NCBI GenBank assembly: GCA_050303615.1
Contig: JBNLCC010000077.1
Coordinates: 27,409 to 91,408, forward strand
Reading direction: 5' to 3'
DNA: 64,000 nt
From: CAZDXJ01 sp050303615
GTDB taxonomy: Bacteria; Pseudomonadota; Gammaproteobacteria; Methylococcales; Methylomonadaceae
The position numbers and the translations under genes are program-made. Positions 63,980-64,000 of this stretch are shown here, one piece after another (the first letter of the stretch is position 1; each line of letters begins with the position of its first letter). The notes beneath the pieces were generated by a model. The model saw nothing but the letters and a program-made list of their open reading frames with translations, was not told the DNA's origin and ran no database searches.

Positions 63980-64000
63980 TCTCACATTCCAACATTAATC

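Overview
The window reads as chromosomal DNA of a gammaproteobacterium, most likely a methanotroph of the order Methylococcales (Methylomonas/Methylobacter-like). This is inference from gene content. A 131-residue bacteriohemerythrin of the Methylococcus type, a cytochrome c'-beta (P460 fold), the GnnA/GnnB pair for diamino-sugar lipid A, a caa3-type oxidase cluster and a BioHC fusion all fit. No methane monooxygenase or methanol dehydrogenase gene lies here. Nearly all the DNA is ordinary core genome at high coding density; the last 1.5 kb on the right is accessory.

Layout. 1-3.5 kb: lpxB with gnnB and gnnA (lipid A). 3.6-6.4 kb: membrane PAS-GGDEF-EAL protein. 6.6-9.1 kb: copper pump copA and chaperone copZ. 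9.5-14.4 kb: tight plus-strand operon rhodanese, hflD, GldA/F/G-type ABC system, mutM. 14.5-18.9 kb: thioredoxin-like protein, YgjP-type peptidase, sfsA, truncated hemoglobin, BAX-inhibitor-like protein, lipoprotein, MEKHLA protein. 19.2-24 kb: cytochrome c'-beta, DUF155 protein, TonB-dependent receptor, cupin. 24.1-24.5 kb: palindromic MITE-like element and tRNA-Arg(CCT). 24.5-30.6 kb: rpoH behind a perfect CIRCE operator, ftsX, ftsE, then one 690-codon frame joining heme A synthase (CtaA) to the SRP receptor FtsY, then an SCO-like protein and SURF1. 30.6-35.6 kb: DUF2909 protein, coxC, ctaG, a 33-codon membrane ORF, coxA and coxB. 36-41.6 kb: bacteriohemerythrin, bioB-bioF-bioHC-bioD, comF. 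41.8-46.4 kb: tRNA-Ser(TGA), waaA, hldD and the rpsF-rpsR-DUF2232-rplI operon. 46.9-54.6 kb: CorC-type protein, FHA protein, dnaB-alr-radA, CcsA/YpjD-like protein, esterase. 55-62.4 kb: LysR regulator, a broken CheR/CheB-derived PAS-GGDEF-EAL gene, DUF1499 protein, HAD phosphatase, Zn/Cd ATPase. 62.5-64 kb: a MazE-like antitoxin with a decayed mazF, a higBA module and short repeats.

How it works together. Three themes recur: envelope building (lpxB/gnnAB, waaA, hldD), respiration and gas ligands (aa3/caa3 oxidase with its assembly factors, hemerythrin, cytochrome c'-beta, truncated hemoglobin) and metal export (CopA/CopZ, ZntA-like).

The most unusual object is the CtaA-FtsY fusion. It sits where the cytochrome oxidase assembly cluster meets the ftsYEX-rpoH cluster, keeps the four conserved CtaA histidines and the FtsY GTPase motifs, and has a topology compatible with both halves working. 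The genes ctaB and SCO, often found after ctaA, are absent at that junction. The second is the CIRCE operator in front of rpoH, which puts the heat-shock sigma factor under likely HrcA control.
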